A stretch of DNA of 64,000 bases, taken from Mesorhizobium loti. Its GTDB lineage: Bacteria; Pseudomonadota; Alphaproteobacteria; Rhizobiales; Rhizobiaceae. Location of the stretch: positions 620,001 to 684,000 of the forward strand of contig NZ_PJRO01000001.1 of NCBI RefSeq assembly GCF_002858745.1, written 5' to 3'. The notes beneath the pieces were generated by a model. It saw nothing but the letters and a program-made list of their open reading frames with translations, had not been told where the DNA came from and did no database searches. Below are positions 63,930-64,000 of the stretch, one piece after another (positions within the stretch are counted from its first letter, which is position 1; each line of letters starts with the position of its first letter). Position numbers and translations under genes: made by a program.

Positions 63930-64000
63930 TCAGAAGCGGTAGTTGACACCCATCTTGACGGTGTGGCTCTTCAGATCTTCCGAGCGTTTGGAGCCGTTGC
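63930..64000 (-). CDS. Outer-membrane beta-barrel protein, C-terminal end (cut by window edge)
   Basis: Only the last 23 residues are visible, NGSKRSEDLKSHTVKMGVNY then RF and the stop. The end ...GVNYRF with a C-terminal Phe is the classical BAM recognition signature of outer-membrane barrels, and the HTVKxGxNYRF pattern is that of rhizobial Omp25/Omp31-like proteins. The upstream part is outside the window. Confidence 0.65.
   Translation of the reverse strand, partial: NGSKRSEDLKSHTVKMGVNYRF

Overview
The window is a GC-rich alphaproteobacterial chromosome segment. Gene content, gene order and the short palindromic intergenic elements point to Rhizobiales, most likely Mesorhizobium or a close Phyllobacteriaceae relative. 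That placement is inferred from the sequence alone, with no database search. Most genes are core housekeeping genes. No rRNA, tRNA, CRISPR array, transposase, prophage or plasmid gene was seen.

Layout. 1-1789 (minus): the start of mfd, preceded by sdhE. 1894-4437: an accessory-looking insert between sdhE-mfd and recG. It has a perfect Crp/Fnr-type palindrome, a small RiPP-precursor-like gene, a radical SAM maturase of the 'RiPP maturation radical SAM protein 1' type, and a nested inverted-repeat element. 4531-11764: recG, a DUF502 membrane protein, glmS, glmU and ccdA. 12237-20671: topA, rnr and DUF983 in tight succession, then a Nudix hydrolase, an MFS transporter, a methyltransferase and a DUF4287 protein. 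21044-30920: rpsF-rpsR, rplI, cfa, ynfA, rsm22, dnaB, radA, cvpA and purF. 30963-38000: a DoxX protein divergent from an SDR, a lectin-like secreted protein, two EamA exporters and an acyltransferase/AMP-ligase fusion. 38012-43902 (minus): pssA-psd phospholipid synthesis, a YciI protein, an ArsR/Atm1-type exporter pair and a LysM protein. 44019-51515: a LOG protein, rarD, and a seven-gene minus-strand chain cysS-VOC-GFA-GFA-GFA-pip-cimA in which every junction is a 4-base stop/start overlap. 51904-58955: an SRAP protein with a possible clamp-binding tail, Nudix, TIGR02301, small envelope proteins, a dihydroorotase-family protein with an altered metal motif, ygfZ and an HD hydrolase. 58638-59418: an SMR pump divergent from an HxlR regulator. 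59516-62082: a two-gene module of a GNAT-C39 peptidase fusion and an RLAN/ATP-grasp ligase. 62409-63715: an ECF sigma/anti-sigma pair. 63930-64000: the end of an outer-membrane barrel gene.

Most unusual parts: (1) the compact RiPP locus at 1894-4215; (2) the GNAT-C39/ATP-grasp module at 59516-62082, which looks like an uncharacterised peptide-ligation or modification system; (3) the seven-gene overlapping chain with three GFA paralogues; (4) regulatory structures, including an 18-base palindrome enclosing the ynfA ribosome-binding site and start codon, an 11-base inverted repeat abutting the arsR start codon, a CtrA-like box and an ECF-type promoter.
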